This document shows positions 39,556 to 51,887 of a stretch of 64,000 bases of DNA, one piece after another. The DNA is taken from contig CM031857.1 of NCBI GenBank assembly GCA_018697195.1, positions 98,093,674-98,157,673 of the forward strand. The letters are read 5' to 3'. The position numbers and the translations under genes are program-made. Under the pieces are notes generated by a model, which did no database searches, was not told where the DNA came from, and saw only the letters and a list, made by a program, of their open reading frames with translations. How positions within the stretch are numbered: the first letter of the stretch is position 1; every line of letters begins with the position of its first letter. This DNA comes from Certhia americana (lineage: Eukaryota > Chordata > Aves > Passeriformes > Certhiidae).

Positions 39556-40461
39556 TGCAGGTCTCTTTTTTCTCCTTTTTAGTTACAGTTAGATATGCTG
39601 TTGTTCAGTTAATTGTAAAATGGGTAAAGAATTTGAACTAACTTTACAAATGCAGCATTTGGTAGAAAAAGAAGTAAATAAATCACATTTATATATTTTG
39701 TCAGGAGTATAATCTCACATCATCTGGTAAACTTGTAGAAATCAAAATGTTCATGTTAATGACACAGTAGATCACAAAGACCAGTTTAAAAAACATTGCT
39801 TGCTGCCTACTTGGATTTCAAATATGCCTACATGTCTGCCTGCTCTGACAGAGCTTGTAAAAGGAAAAAAAATTGCCTTGTTGAGACTTTAGAAAACAAG
39901 TTTATTTTCTGAACTTTCTCCTAAATATTTAATTCTAGGGAACAGTATGGAGGGGGTATAAAAAAGTGTATCCTCACAGATTTATGTCTTCAGGACTCTG
40001 AATCAACCTTGTTTAACCCAGCAGTAGAGTTAAAAGGCTGCTGTAATCAAAGCTGACAGTCAGTAAATATTCACAGTCCAGACCACCCTGTATTGTTCCT
40101 TTGTGCTGTCAGTTCTGTGGAGCTGGTTTTGAGCTGGTGAGATGCTGGTGTGGACAGGAATGTTTCTGGGCATGTGCTGCACTCCAGTGCCTGCCATCCC
40201 AGCACACACCTGTCAGGAGCTGCAGGAACCTGCCTGCTGGGCAAAACAAGACAACCAGCTGTGCTGTGGAGTTCAGCAGCCCCAGAGTTAGGCAGTAGTG
40301 TTTGCTGTTGATCATACTGCCTGACCCTACTGAAGTTAGTAGGAAGAGTTCCGGCGCTTTAAGTAGGATTAGAATTTCTGTTTATCTTCAATAATAGTGT
40401 TGTGAAGCCACAGTCCTCATGTGTAAGTACTGTCCTCCAAAGTGAATTTTTAAACCCATCA

Positions 40462-40467
40462 TATTGT
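40462..40467. repeat. Target-site duplication TATTGT, left copy
   Basis: Exactly repeated at 40907-40912 on the other side of the solo LTR. Confidence 0.85.
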
Positions 40468-40906
40468 TGATGCAGATGGAAAACTGGGTGGGAAGTCTAC
40501 CCAGGGGCCGTATCCTTCCCAGAGAGATGTGTCTCCAAGGAGAACTCCTTCTAGGGGTACAGCTGCTTCCTTGGCTGTGAGGGGATACAGGGCTTGACAC
40601 AGGAATAAGGGAGAGAGGAGCCTGTCTGGCGATTCCACAGAGAAGGCTTTAATGTCAGCGTCTCTGTGAAGGGAGCCAGGGACAGAAAGCTCCCCAAAAC
40701 AGAGGCTGAGGCTGAGGTTTTTATAGGGACAGACAAGGGGTGGATACAGACCATCTGCATGAAAGAAGCAAGGTATGCTGGGTGTAGTTTACTGGGGTCA
40801 CCGTAGGCTTGAAGTTAGTTGCTTATCTTAGGGATGACTCAGGGCAGCAGCCTGATTCCTCCATTGGGCAACAGGCCCTCCTACAGGGGACTTACCTTCC
40901 TCCACA
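40468..40906 (-). mobile_element. Solo LTR of a class II-type endogenous retrovirus
   Basis: The 439-bp unit starts TGATGCAG and ends CTCCACA on the + strand. On its own (minus) strand it runs TGTGGAGGAAGG...GCATCA. TATAAAAA lies at 40718-40725 and the poly(A) signal ATTAAA at 40648-40653, in the right order on the minus strand. A perfect 6-bp target duplication (TATTGT) flanks it; six bases are usual for class II (beta/alpha-like) elements. No primer-binding site or coding sequence adjoins, so only the recombined LTR remains. It is antisense to FRMPD4. Confidence 0.85.
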
Positions 40907-40912
40907 TATTGT
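40907..40912. repeat. Target-site duplication TATTGT, right copy
   Basis: Matches 40462-40467 exactly. Confidence 0.85.
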
Positions 40913-42557
40913 CATTTGGAAACAAAGTATAATCCTCTTATTTAAATTAAAAATTAGAATAACAACTTTAATGGCAAAAACTTAGGCATGTCTATATTCA
41001 TTCTTTTGTTTGAGTTGGTAATAAATGGAAGATTAAAATGTGTTAAGGTATGACCTTTAAAATAAAATTAACTAAATAATTAACCAATACTGTATTTGTT
41101 GACATACAAATTTATTTTGATAATGCCTAAGACAGTCTCAAGGTAATGTAAACTTGATAAGATGTTTATAAAACCTGAACCTAAGTTGTTTTGAACTTAG
41201 ATTTATTATTGTAAATCATTGCAGTCAGGTTTTTGAGTATATTGAAGCATCTAGAGCTTCAGATGGGCTTCAGTAGAATCACAGAAAATATCACAGTAAA
41301 TAACTCCTGTTATTGGATGCTTTTTTTTTTGGCAGTTTTATAAATATCTAGACCCTTAATGAACACATGTAGCAATTCTGAATGTCTTTACAGAAAGTAA
41401 GCTGTCAAGTTCTGGCTCTGTGCTTCAGAAAATGGGTGGGAGAGTTAATACACTGGGGAAATAAAAATAGCTCTGTGAAGTATAATGGAGTGGTGGGTGA
41501 TAAAATCAGCCTGCTGACCTGATGCTTGCAGAGCCAGTGAAACAGCAGCATTTAGTACTCATACCAAATAGGCTCTGGCATACTCCTGGACTGTTTCTTG
41601 GGGTGTGAAACTCTGCAAGTGGCTGGATGACTGGAAACCTGGAGGCTGACTACTGTGCCAGTAGTGCTTCCCTGTGGCTAAAGCAGCAGAGAGCTTAGTA
41701 TATGCTAGGCCCCTTTACGTTAATCTTACCACCAGACAGGACTTTAGCCTAGTAGAATTGGTTTACTTTATCCTGTCAAGGAAAGAATCTATTTCTAAAC
41801 GAATTTGCAGTGCTGGAGGAGGGAGTGCAAAAGGGTAAAAGTTAATGTGTGACTCTCAAAGCACACTTGGTAAGAGTTTTCTCAGTTGCTTCTGTCTGCA
41901 GTCACTGTCTCAAGTAAGGTATGTTTGTGCAAGACGAAAACGCGCAGATTACAAGAATGATCTGTTATCTAACGGCTTTTGTAAAAGAAGATATTAAGTA
42001 ATTTAATAATCACAGCTTGGGGGAAAAATTGTTTTAAATGCTAGTTACTTCTTCACTGAATTTTGCTGCTTCCCACTGTAAGGGACATGACAAGGAAGCT
42101 GGGCTCAAACCATTTTGAGTCTGACCATCAGTGTCCATTCTTAATACTTTTCTATCTTCCCTGGATGAAATGGACTCCTCCAACCTCCCATGGGCACCCA
42201 AAGCTTATCATACTCTGATACAGGTATTCTGATCCTTCTCCTGTCAGGGCTTCACCTTTTGCTGTATCATACAGGGCAGCAAGTGAAGAGCAATTTTGTT
42301 CACTCCCTCTTCTGAAATCTTCCTGCATTTTGTGTTCATCATATTTCTTAAAGTGAAGGGGAATGCACAAATTACCATTCTTCTTCTTTTTCTATCTTCT
42401 TTTTCTTTCTTGCAACTCAGGCAGATGACATGTTGTTTTATTGTTAAAATCACAGAAACTCATTGAGTAATTTTTAAACCTTTAGCTCACTAGTTCCAGA
42501 ATATCTGTTGTGCTGAGATTATCTCATGAAAGCCTGACATGATACAGCTGGTGCTGA
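40913..42557. other. Intron between two LTRs
   Basis: Unique AT-rich sequence between the two LTRs. No retroviral gag/pol/env reading frame is seen and the LTRs differ in sequence, so they are not the two ends of one provirus. Confidence 0.55.
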
Positions 42558-43319
42558 TGTAGGGGACAGTGCAATGTTCTATTGAATATAGCCCTTTCCA
42601 TTCCCTGTTGGTATGAGGGTCTGGGGATTATAAAAAAATATTTTTTGTGTCTGTCTCTGTTGATTGGCTGTTTTTTGCTGATTCCCAAGAATGTAAACAG
42701 TTTTTTCTCCCAGCCAGAGAGTTTGAAGAACTGGTCATGAGGCTTTTCTCTTCTTATTTTTTCTTATCATAGTTTATTATTTCTTATAATTACGTTCTGT
42801 TCCTAGCTTGCAGAGCTCTTTCTTGCAGGTCAGTCCAAGGCACAGATCCCAAAAAGCCCCATGCTAACTACCTAATGCTCTAATGCCAAATACAAAATGT
42901 TCCCACCCTCAGGGTGGCATGGATATTTGTATTACAATCCATGTAATCGGTATTTATAATACTTCTCCAATAACTATTATCTATGTTAGAAGGTTAAACT
43001 CTATTCTAAGCCAACTCTAATGTGCCACCTCACAGCAGAACATGGAGTCAGAAGAAGGAAGAAACCCAAAAGCCATGTGCTTCCTCCATCTTGTCATCAC
43101 CTGCTTACCATCCTAAAAGCCCCATATATCTAAAATTCTCACCCTGTGATAAAACTACACACTATTCTACTATCTAATACACACTCTTGAAAACTCTGCT
43201 TCATTTCAGAGCCTAAAAGCCCTTTTTCCATGAACAAAGGTTAAAAACACTGTTTGTCAGAGATTCTAAAATCTCTTAAACATGCAAAGAAACATTTCTC
43301 ACAATTCCAGACTCCGACA
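42558..43319 (-). mobile_element. Probable solo LTR, longer family
   Basis: On the minus strand the unit starts TGTCGGAGTCTGG and ends CCCCTACA, about 762 bp. TATAAATA (42951-42958) and AATAAA (42773-42778) are in LTR order about 170 bp apart. The TG...CA ends are the basis for the limits; no clear target duplication was found, so the edges may be off by some bases. A small inverted repeat CCACCCT-C-AGGGTGG lies at 42903-42917. No coding region is attached. Confidence 0.55.
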
Positions 43320-44611
43320 TGAGGGGAATTAATTTATGGACTATGTTGTGAAGTTAATGGGAAAAACTACAATAATAGGTGGAACAATGTAGATATCACC
43401 CCTTAAATGGATTAAACCCACATATGTGGCTAGGTGACTCCAAGCTTTGCAATAGCACTGAAAAATCTGAATTTATTTCAGAATTGCATTGACTGTTAAA
43501 CTCTAATGTTTCTGTGTGCTCTCACTCAGATTTTCCTGTATTGATACAGTGCCTAATTTCATTCCTCTTAGCAATGCAATTAATAGCAAGCACTGACAAC
43601 TGAAAATTTGGAGAATGCATAATATCAAAGATCTGGACTCCATCTAAACCTGTGTGTAGGTGCACTCCTCAATCGGAACATGCAGTTAGAATCTGCAAAC
43701 AGATTAATCTATATTACTGTAGGAAAACAGCCAGAAGCACTACAGCCTTGTGTCAGAGAACAGTATTAAACCTGTGTAAGTCCCAAAGTTCCTCCAGTTT
43801 TCTGACTGCAGGGAAAGTTTCATTTTATGCTGCAAGACCTTTAAGGGAGCTGCTAGTCAGTGGCTGTAAGTAGGTTAGCTCAGCCAGCTGTACCTCTGTC
43901 TGTATCATTTTCTTTAGCTATCACTTGCAGAGAGCTGAGAGACTTTTTGGGACTTCCTAGTAGCTGTCACAGTAGCAATGCAGTTGTAGCTTGCCAGGAT
44001 ATACGCAAGCATATGTACCCAAACTCCTACCATGGCATATAACCAAGGACTGGTGAAAATTGGGAGAGGAAAGATTTAGGTTATGGGTTTTGTTCTGTAT
44101 GCATGTGTCATTTCATTTCTAAGACCCCATTATTAGAAGAACTTTATAAGTCCATTTACCTAGGTGTGTAACTAGATGGTTTAATATCATGAGATATTAG
44201 GGATTTAGATAGCTGGAGCCTTTGTATTTCAGATTTTTATTCAGCAAGATTTCACACTTATATTTTCTCATCTGGTTGTAAAAGTAATGTCTGCCTTCAG
44301 AATTTTTTTCAGGTCATAAATCAAATTGAAGAAAAAACCCCACATTTTGTGTTGCAGGTTTTTATTTCAGATTTTATGTTTAAAAGTCGCTGGGTTAGGA
44401 AACACTGATGGGGAAAGAACAGGTTATAGACCAAACAACACGAAAGAATAGAATCAGCAAATTTCACTTTTTCTGTCTTTTGCTTAATGATTAATGGGAT
44501 AAGCATGTAGAGGTAAAGTATATAACTCCAGGCAACTTAGTTTTTGGTGTAATACCTATTTTTTTTTTTTTTTATGCTGGTAATTTTTGAGTGGGAAATT
44601 GGAGGAGCAGG

Positions 44612-44660
44612 CCTTGTGAGGTCCCTTCCAAATGGCATTGTCCTGTGATTGTGTGACATG
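44612..44660 (+). mobile_element. Short CR1 3'-end remnant
   Basis: TGTGAGGTCCCTTCCAAATG then GCATTGTCCTGTGATTGTGT resembles the CR1 end GAGGTCCCTTCCAACC...ATTCTRTGATTCTRTG. Confidence 0.6.
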
Positions 44661-46179
44661 TGTGAGTTGGTAGCCTCCTATTGGGGCATGAACACTACTG
44701 CCTCAGAGCTCAGCAAGAGCTTTTGCTGGTCATTGTGTAACATGGAAACGGCAGATGGACGGATGGTTTGGGACAGCTGGTACAAGCAACATCATTCAAG
44801 GTAAACTCTAAGCCTTGCTGCTAATCTTAAAGGCAAGCAAAAGGAAATGGTGCAGATCACTTGACTTCATCAAGTGTATTGCAAACTGAATAGTGGGTAA
44901 AAAGTGATTCTAAGTTGACAGAGAGGATTAATGTTACTGGTGCTCTTTGTTATGGTTTTCTGCCACAGAGGGGGCTCTTGTCAAAGATTTAAGTTTGCCT
45001 TGGTTCTGGTTTTCTTTTTTTTTCATTTGCAAACAAGAAATTTCTTCCTTTGTTTCCTGTCCTTCTTTCGCAACTTTACGCATTTGTAGCTTCTTGTGTG
45101 GAAATCAGTAATTTCCTTGGAATTTCAGGAAGACATGTATGTTAACCAGTGATTATTGAGAATGCAGGAAAAAAGATTTTGAAAATAAATTCTGGGCCTA
45201 AGTCTAGATCAATTGTCATGGGAATCTGGCTCTGTCACTTATGGGTGGATGTTTTGCCCACCTTTCTAAGCTCCCCTGTGGTTTGGCCTGGGATGTGTTG
45301 AAGGGATAAATGCTCTGAGATCATTTGTCTCCAGTTTTGAACTGCATCTGCACAGTTTCTGTTCAGATCTTCAATAAGTTACATTAGTTTGTTTTCAAGG
45401 CACCTCATATTCTGTTGATGCATATAGTTAAATAGTGCATGTGGCCCTTAAGTATGTATGATCCAAAATAAATTCGAAACATGAGACTTTGGTTCCACTT
45501 CATTGGCTCACACTTCATGAAGTCACTAAGACTAAAGAAAAAGATTTAACACCCCACCCCTATATTTTCCTTTTCACTTGTTAAGGTTTTACACATGCCT
45601 TGGTTTGTCACATAATTCTGCAACAGAATGTGCCAAGTGTTAGTAATTTCCTAATGAAACGGCTTCAGATTTTCATATATTTATGTTTAGAGTACTTCAA
45701 ATATCCTCCCATCTGTATGCAGGCTTCTTAGTACTGGTGAAAATGTCTGACTACTACACAAAATTTCCTTTACTTACATTATTTCTCAGCATGTTGCCAT
45801 ATAAATCGTATTTTCTCTATGGAAAAATACAAAGGAACGCAAAGAAAAGAAGAAAAAAATCCCAACCTTGTAGCATGATAGCAATAGAAACACAGGCTTT
45901 TCTGCATGTATTTTGAGAATGTAAAGAGATTGCTCAGCACACGTTTTATCTTGTCCTTTTCTGAAGTTCTTTGTAACTTTTGCCTGGGAGTAAAGTATAG
46001 AAAAGTACGTAGTGTTGTTATCCTTTTAATTACAGGATGGTTATTTTATCATATATTCCCAGGTTTGAGAATTTTGATTTAAAGACAGCAGAATATTCAG
46101 CTTTTTGGGGTATTTTTAATCTAGAAAATAGAACAAAATACCTTGAACTACGATCATATGCTTATATATAGTATTTATA

Positions 46180-46180
<1 letters not shown>

Positions 46181-46231
<51 letters not shown>
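46181..46231. repeat. (TA)25 microsatellite
   Basis: About 25 uninterrupted TA units, with broken TA/TAT repeats on both sides (46160-46250). Likely to vary in length between individuals. Confidence 0.97.
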
Positions 46232-46234
<3 letters not shown>

Positions 46235-47987
46235 ATATATATTATATATGGTAGATTTTAGCCTAGCAGACTGATTACTTCGATAATTAAGATTTTTGAA
46301 TGGGAAATACTGCTTATGGAAAGAAAACTCAGTCAGTGGTCACTGGCTACACCTCATTTCGAGGTCATCAAATGTGTTTTGTAAGGAGATGACCCTTTAG
46401 CCTTTAGAACTACTTCTGTCACCACTGAGCAGTGATGCTTCCTTTTGCTGGATTTCTGTGTAGGGAAAATATATAAAAAATAAATTTTTCTTTCACTTCC
46501 AAAATTAAGAGGATAGTATTGGTTTAATTGCATCTACAAAATATGTTTAATATAGGCTACCTTTATTTAATTTATTGACCATTTCATTTTATTTCCCAAG
46601 ATATTGTAAGGGGGGTGATTAAGTAATAGTAGAAATCTGAAGAACTAGTAAATATAAGGGTGTTTTCACTCTTCTTTTTTCTCTGCAGTACTCTTCTCTT
46701 AATTAAGATCCAGCCAGATGTTTTGTTCTACTGTTTTGCTGATAGAGCTAATTTTGAGATGTGCAAAGAGCTCCTACCAAAACCCAGCAGTAGGAAGTTA
46801 GGCTTTAATCCAGGTTTAGAAGAACAATTTTGCATCCTTTTTTTGGCAATTCACTTCTTCTAATACAAGGTCACTCCCCTACAGACTAACATGTCACCTT
46901 CCAGCAAGAGTATGCCATGAAGAATTTCCAGGTGACTACAGGCCTGAAACAGGTGACATCTTTACAGAAATAGAAATAATCTACCAAGAAGTGCTTAAAA
47001 TTTTTCTGAGCTGCTTTTTCAAGTGTATGATTGTCCATTTGGCTCACAGCAGGCAGGTTGTATTCATGTAAAGGTATTGAAAAAAAATCAAAATTTACTA
47101 TGCCTGAAAATGAGATTCCCTTTTGCTTTTTCAAATGCAGTGTGCATAATTGCATTTTAATAACTATATACACCTCAAATTTTTATAGCATAAAATGGTA
47201 GTTGTGTAAGAGGTGGTAAGAAATTATATATGTACTGTTACATTTATTTAAAATATGATGCTGCTTTACAGCATCGTGTTTCCAGTGCTCTACTCTCTAC
47301 TCTCATAAATTCTCATTATTAGTAACAATGCAGTCAATGAACTAGACTGCATTTCTATCAGAGGCTTCATGGGACCTTTTTTCATAAGGCAGAAATGGCA
47401 AAATTCCTGAAATCCAACCTGAAACATAGCGGTAAGTCATGGCTGCGTCTTACTGCAAAACTGGTAAGAGGACAAATGTCGCCCTGATCTTTGAAAGTTT
47501 TTCTTAGCCTTCTGATGTTTTACATTCTTGTAGTGGAGTTCTCACACACACTTTGATGTAAACAATGATAGTTTTGCATTCCTTTCTAGAGGAAGCGAGA
47601 ATTGATGGACTCTTGGTTTGACCAGTGTGGTTGGAGAGGTGGCAACTTCACCCTCCAATCCCTGGTCACCTTTGGAATGGTATAGATATTGAAGTCACAC
47701 AATAAACTTCTTTTCCTCCTTTCTTTGCAAAGAGAGTAGTAGTGCATGCATGTGTTCATTCCATGTTATAGTGCGATAGACAAATATTCATTGAGAGCAG
47801 AAATAACAAGACTTTAGAGCAAAGAAAATAACCCATAATTATCATATGTGGGATAAAACTCAGCATCTGATAACAGTTGTGATTTTGTCAGGGATTTCAT
47901 TTTATGAAAACTTAATTTGGTGCTTGGTCTAGGGGTGTGCTGCATATAATATGGTAAGATTTTCCAGCATGTGCTAGGTTGAGAGAG

Positions 47988-48004
47988 AAAAAAAAAAAAA
48001 AAAA
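47988..48004. repeat. A17 homopolymer after a GA run
   Basis: GAGAGAG followed by seventeen A residues. Confidence 0.95.
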
Positions 48005-48817
48005 GATTTTCATAAGATTTAGAAATAAATATCAATACTCTATTTGCTAAATGAGAATATACTTACATTAGTTTGTTTTGTTGAACTTTTTTTTGCTTGT
48101 TCCTTAGGCCTGAGAAAGCCTAAGGTCAAAATGCCCATTAAAACAGAGAAGAACATCAGTTTTTAGAGTGCACATCAGCATGAAGCTAAAGCATCCTATA
48201 GAACAGAATGGCAGAGAGCCTTTCACAGGCATCCAAATCCCAACCATTACTTGCTGCTTTGGGTAATTTCTGGTTTTAGCAATGTGAAACTCTGGAGGTG
48301 AAAGCAATTCCTTCAGGACTTGGATCTTTAATGGGGTCAATGTGCTTTAAATGAAAAATCCTGGCAGTCTAAAAGAAAATATGTTTCTCATTTGTTTTCT
48401 ATGAAATGGGGGCACATCTTTAATAATATTTGATGTAAAACATAGAGGTAGAAGAGGTAAATGAAAATGTGACCTGTAGCAGATATTTAAAAAAGCCCAA
48501 GAAACCAACCAATCAGAAAAAAAAGCCAGAACAAAACAAACAACAGACATAAAAGTACATTACCTGGACGGCAATACTACTGGACTGTAGATAGATAGAC
48601 TGTGTCAATGATAAAGAGCTTATAACTTTTTGTGGAATCAGAGACAATGAAGGAAGAATTCTGGGCAGGCAAGGTACGTCAAGGAATGACAAGTCCTTTA
48701 CCTTGTCCCTTTTCCAAGGCATGTGGAGGTTGTTAGTGCCTGGAACAGGCCATCATTGCCTCACAAGGTTTGTTTCATACTTTGTCCCAGTGTCCTGCCT
48801 GTACCTTTGATAGTGAT

Positions 48818-48855
48818 GGGTCCATGGAGGACCCAGTGGCTCTTCGAGGAGCCAC
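48818..48855. repeat. Two adjacent GC-rich hairpins
   Basis: GGGTCC (48818-48823) pairs with GGACCC (48829-48834). One base further on, GTGGCTC (48836-48842) pairs with GAGCCAC (48849-48855). The loops are 5 and 6 nt. Confidence 0.85.
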
Positions 48856-51714
48856 CACTCAGTTCTGAGGAGCTTTCTATATAACTGAAGGCAAAAACAT
48901 GTTCCATAGGTACTTCACTGTGCTGTTTGGTTACTTGTGTCTTTGCACACATCAGTTAGAGAAGACAGAGGAAAGCAAAGAAACTTTGGAAGTCACTTGG
49001 TGAAAAATTTTCTACACATAGACCCTTAGAATAAAGCTTGTTTGGAGGTAACATCATGTAGTAGTTTCAGAATGAAAGGAATCATTCCTTCTATAGTGAG
49101 GCATGTAATGGGTACAGTACACATTTTGAAAAGCCTGTGGTTTTGTCCTTCATAGTTCTGTCCTGTCTGTGATATATAGTCTGGAATTAATGCTGAAGTG
49201 TTTGGAGCCCATGAGTGGCTCACAAAATCCATGAATAGACTTTCTGGCCATGTGGAACTGCCTTTTTTTTCCCCTTGATCAGTTGATGGGCACCACCTAT
49301 ATTTCCTGCTTGTGTGGCAGGAGAGCTGTCACAGAGTGTTCCCCATGGCAGCCATGGAATCCCTGGTGAAAGGGATCCTTACCTTTCAGATCAGCTACAC
49401 AGCATGGACCCTTGTGTCATGACTGGCAGCAGGAGCAGTGACTTCTGGAGGAGGAATTCATAATTCATTGGAATATCTTCTGTTCTCAATCTAGGCATAG
49501 GCTGCTCTTTAGAAAAAATCTGGTTTAGGCACTGAGGAGATGGAAGCTAATGAAATCTATGACTAAAGCAGTCTGACAGGGCTCTCTAGAAATGTAGCTC
49601 TTCTACAATTGTGAATTGCCATAGAGGAGTTCAGTATGAATTTTTGAGTTGTACTTGAGGTTTTCTCTGATCCCCCAGAAGATTTAAAGGTCGAGTGAAG
49701 CCTTTAGCATTGTTGTCTGTTTGGAGTAAGAATGAGTGGTACTTGGTGAAATTGTGAATAATTCAGAGCATTTGTGGTGGAAGGTGAGGACAGGAGGAAA
49801 AAAGTTCAGAATTTTTTTGCTTCATCCAGAGTTTGGGGAGTAACTAATGCCTAAGAAAGAAAAACTTTGAGCTGGAGACAATTTCTGAACAATTGGTGCA
49901 AGGCAGCCTGGTTTTGTTCATATTCAGGTGAATATTCATATTCACCTAACTAGGAAAATTAAAAAGACTAGCACAAGGTACAAGAAAAGTGAATGCGTTT
50001 ATTTTTTTAATAGCATTTGCATTTTCCTGATGATGCAGGGAGAAAATTTCAGACCAGCCTGAAGAATACAGTAGAATTATTCTACCTTTCACCCAAGCAT
50101 GGCTGTGTTGCAAAATTATTGAGAATGACAGGTGTCACAAGGCCAAAGTATTTTTCTAGCATTTTGTTTTTATGATTAAATATGAAGAACAGTCTTGGAC
50201 AATGATTCTTCCTTTAGTGATTGGTTAATTACAAGCTTGAAGCTCTAAACTCATTTATGGGATGATGCTCATCAAATTTCTTTTAACTGGCACACACAAG
50301 TTCAAAAATAGCACACATTTAGATGAGGATTAAAAGCCTTTTGCTTTCTTACCCATCAAAAATTTGAAAGTATGAGGTTTGTAGAAGTTGAAGGATATCA
50401 GAAGTCATTAGGGTTCCCTTCTGTACTTATGTGATTTAGTAATAAGAGACCCAGTATGAATTAAGTTTTTTACTACAGCAGAGGGTCTGGGGCAGTTAAT
50501 TTTCTTCTTTCATGTTTCTGGTAACTGCTTCTCTGGGGCACAGGACTCATCTCTACAATGACAAGGAGTCTTTCAGACTTGCATCCAGAAACTACTGTCC
50601 ATCATGTCTGTGTGCCCCTCAGGAGAGTTTCAGTGGAAGGGTATGATGATTGATTTTGATAGTATCTCTACAGATTCTTTAAAATCTTTATTTCTCATTT
50701 TTTCAAGTTAAAGTGATAGGATGGAGGTAAAAGTGTTGCGGTAATCTTCTGGGACAGGAAAGGGTGAGAACTGGTTTGAGAAAGAAGGGTTTCATTCCCA
50801 AGGCAATGAAAGATTAAATATCAGAGAGATGGTTACTGAACTCCATTTTGTCACAATAATGTTTGCTATTTGCAGATAGACATGCCCTGCAGATACTTCA
50901 GGTGTGGTGTTTTTACTTTTAAAAACTAGTAATACAAAATGTTTTATCTCTGGCATTCCTCTTGGTACCTCCTTGGGATTTTTGTGGATAGAATTGCGTC
51001 TGTGCTGTGGAGCTGCATGACCTTCATAAGCAACTCAGGGAGTGCAGTGTGGCTTTTGTTCATGATGTCTTTCTTTTCTGATAGGTGGGAGAGGGGCTGA
51101 CTTATGTATTGGCATGTGGGAAGCAAAGAACTGGCTTTTGTACCAATGGAGAGTTGAAATGAAGCCAGGCTACAATGGCAAGACTTGAAATTCAAAAGTT
51201 TTTTCTCCATATGGTAATGTAAAGGAAACCAGCATATAGACACCATTACTCCATTCACAGTGCTGAGTTGCTTGTCAGCGTAGTCAGCCTTGTGTGAGTC
51301 ACTGATGCCCCTGCAAACAGTGCTTTCAGAAAAAAATAATTCCTGTATATGAGGAAGTACTGTGAGAATCATCAAGATGTTGAATAAGATGATTCCAGGA
51401 CACTGAGTATCCCAATGGAATCACAGCATTGTATGTGGAGTTTCCGCATATAATGTTCCGTAACTTCCAGCCATCCACCTAAGTTGCAGTAGTTCAAGGG
51501 TTTCTGTAAAAACAGAAGATCAAGCATAATCGCTCCCACTCATTTTTACCAACACTCAGGAAATCCAAGGTAGATGCCTTAAAAAGTACTAAACCTAAAG
51601 AGAAAGGTGCATAGAAATATTAATATTTCATCATTATGTATTTCAATATTATTATATTTGTGCAAACAATCTATAGAGCGGCGCACTATGGTTGTCCCAC
51701 ATAACAGAGATTTT

Positions 51715-51725
51715 AATACAATTAT

Positions 51726-51766
<41 letters not shown>

Positions 51767-51887
51767 TAGTTGTCTTGAGGGAGAATTTTCAAGGGGAGCT
51801 GCTTTGGTGGGAACATTTTGGAAGACATGTCCCAATTGTGTACTGAGTATTGTGCCCCATTAGACGTTAAATATGCTAAATACAATT
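51715..51887 (-). mobile_element. Possible polyadenylated retrocopy fragment with flanking direct repeats
   Basis: Thirty-nine T residues (51727-51765) followed by about 113 bp of unrecognised sequence are bracketed by AATACAATT at 51715-51723 and 51879-51887. This is the layout left when a polyadenylated RNA fragment is reverse-transcribed into the minus strand. Against it, there is no AATAAA signal in the 30 bases before the tail and the source transcript is not recognised. A simple T-tract expansion beside a chance repeat is the alternative. Confidence 0.35.
51727..51765. repeat. T39 homopolymer
   Basis: Thirty-nine uninterrupted T residues, the longest mononucleotide run in the window. 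Confidence 0.97.

Larger units (their letters stand above)
34901..40461. other. Intron, mostly unique sequence
   Basis: Contains the ORF-bearing block at 36440-36940 (listed separately), GC-richer patches near 37660-37930 and 40090-40300, A16 at 38282-38297, G13 at 39426-39438 and a (GT)n(AT)n tract at 39531-39555. No repeat family or gene was recognised in the rest. Confidence 0.5.
43320..51714. other. Intron, mostly unique sequence
   Basis: About 8.4 kb without a recognised gene. It contains a CR1 scrap (44612), T15 at 44559-44573, the (TA)n tract at 46181, A17 at 47988-48004 and a pair of hairpins at 48818. A 143-codon frame at 50944-51375 on the minus strand shows no family hallmark. Confidence 0.5.

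Noticed and set aside
40913..42557. The idea that the two LTRs at 40.5 and 42.6 kb bound one provirus
   Set aside because: The LTRs differ in sequence and length, the first has its own target duplication on both sides, and no retroviral genes lie between them.
49926..49947. Palindrome AGGTGAATAT-TC-ATATTCACCT
   Set aside because: The loop of two bases cannot form a real hairpin in RNA, and a 10-bp AT-rich palindrome is not rare in this length.
50944..51375. 143-codon minus-strand ORF
   Set aside because: Sequence lacks any family hallmark; likely chance in intron.
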